Positions 63,976-64,000 of a DNA stretch of 64,000 bases are shown one piece after another. Origin of the DNA: Photobacterium rosenbergii (lineage in GTDB: Bacteria > Pseudomonadota > Gammaproteobacteria > Enterobacterales > Vibrionaceae); contig NZ_PYMB01000023.1 in NCBI RefSeq assembly GCF_003026455.1, positions 1 to 64,000 on the forward strand. The letters run 5' to 3'. The notes under the pieces were generated by a model that worked only from the letters and a program-made list of their open reading frames with translations, searched no databases and was not told where the DNA came from. Position 1 is the first letter of the stretch. Each line of letters begins with the position of its first letter. A program made the position numbers and the translations under genes.

Positions 63976-64000
63976 GTCGGAAGGAACTGACGGAACGGAA
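63976..64000 (+). ncRNA. CsrB-family small RNA, second copy (cut by window end)
   Basis: The first 25 bases (GTCGGAAGGAACTGACGG and on) equal those of the first copy. The window ends before the rest, so I cannot tell if it stays similar. Confidence 0.75.

Overview
The window looks like chromosomal core DNA of a marine gammaproteobacterium of the family Vibrionaceae, probably Photobacterium-like (genus is inference). Grounds: the content of conserved enterobacterial/vibrio gene blocks (fadL-fadI-fadJ, smrB/prmB, mdlAB-tesB-ybaY-atl-ffs, rsmS-priC, ybaN-apt-dnaX-ybaB-recR), an ECF sigma/anti-sigma pair beside fadL, two vibrio-type porins with strongly biased codons, a CsrB-type sRNA with VarA/UvrY boxes, and short tandem-repeat tracts. 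I see no prophage, transposase, integron or CRISPR array.

Layout. 1-630: four tRNA-Tyr genes on the minus strand behind one strong promoter. 820-5057: an RND drug-efflux pair. 5200-8507: rluF, aroC and a TRIC-family channel gene (yicG). 8613-8902: two short tandem-repeat arrays. 8903-17491: a fatty-acid block with two fadL porins, an ECF sigma factor with its anti-sigma factor, and fadI-fadJ. FadR-like sites lie upstream of both fadL genes and of fadI, so uptake and beta-oxidation are probably controlled together. 17589-26460: a zinc-ribbon membrane protein, an M16 peptidase, sixA, a lipoprotein, smrB/prmB, queC, a PLP enzyme and the divergent DecR-like regulator. 26644-33112: the heterodimeric ABC exporter mdlAB, tesB, ybaY, atl, a membrane protein and the 4.5S RNA.

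33113-39428: an AT-rich stretch with a small membrane ORF, an unrecognised membrane-anchored protein, a chemotaxis receptor, an ACT-domain protein, lpxM, and a MarR regulator with a DmeF-type metal exporter. 39621-47396: a six-gene copper operon (Cys/His-rich protein, cusC, cusB fused to a CusF domain, cusA, cupredoxin, cueP) behind a textbook CueR-type promoter with a 19-bp spacer. 47450-53744: a coiled-coil lipoprotein, rsmS, a histone-deacetylase-like hydrolase, priC, a TauE/SafE exporter and dinG. 54283-62735: porin, DUF2057 protein, DksA-like zinc finger, a 38-codon ORF, then ybaN, apt, dnaX (with a conserved -1 frameshift signal), ybaB, recR and a second porin.

62736-64000: the most interesting end of the window. 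A roughly 390-nt CsrB-type sRNA (about 28 GGA triplets, strong terminator) is followed by a second copy of its whole regulatory region and the first bases of a second, similar sRNA cut by the window end. Each copy has an 18-bp VarA/UvrY box 189 bp before the predicted start. Mosaic short-repeat elements related to the one at 8.6 kb lie upstream of both.
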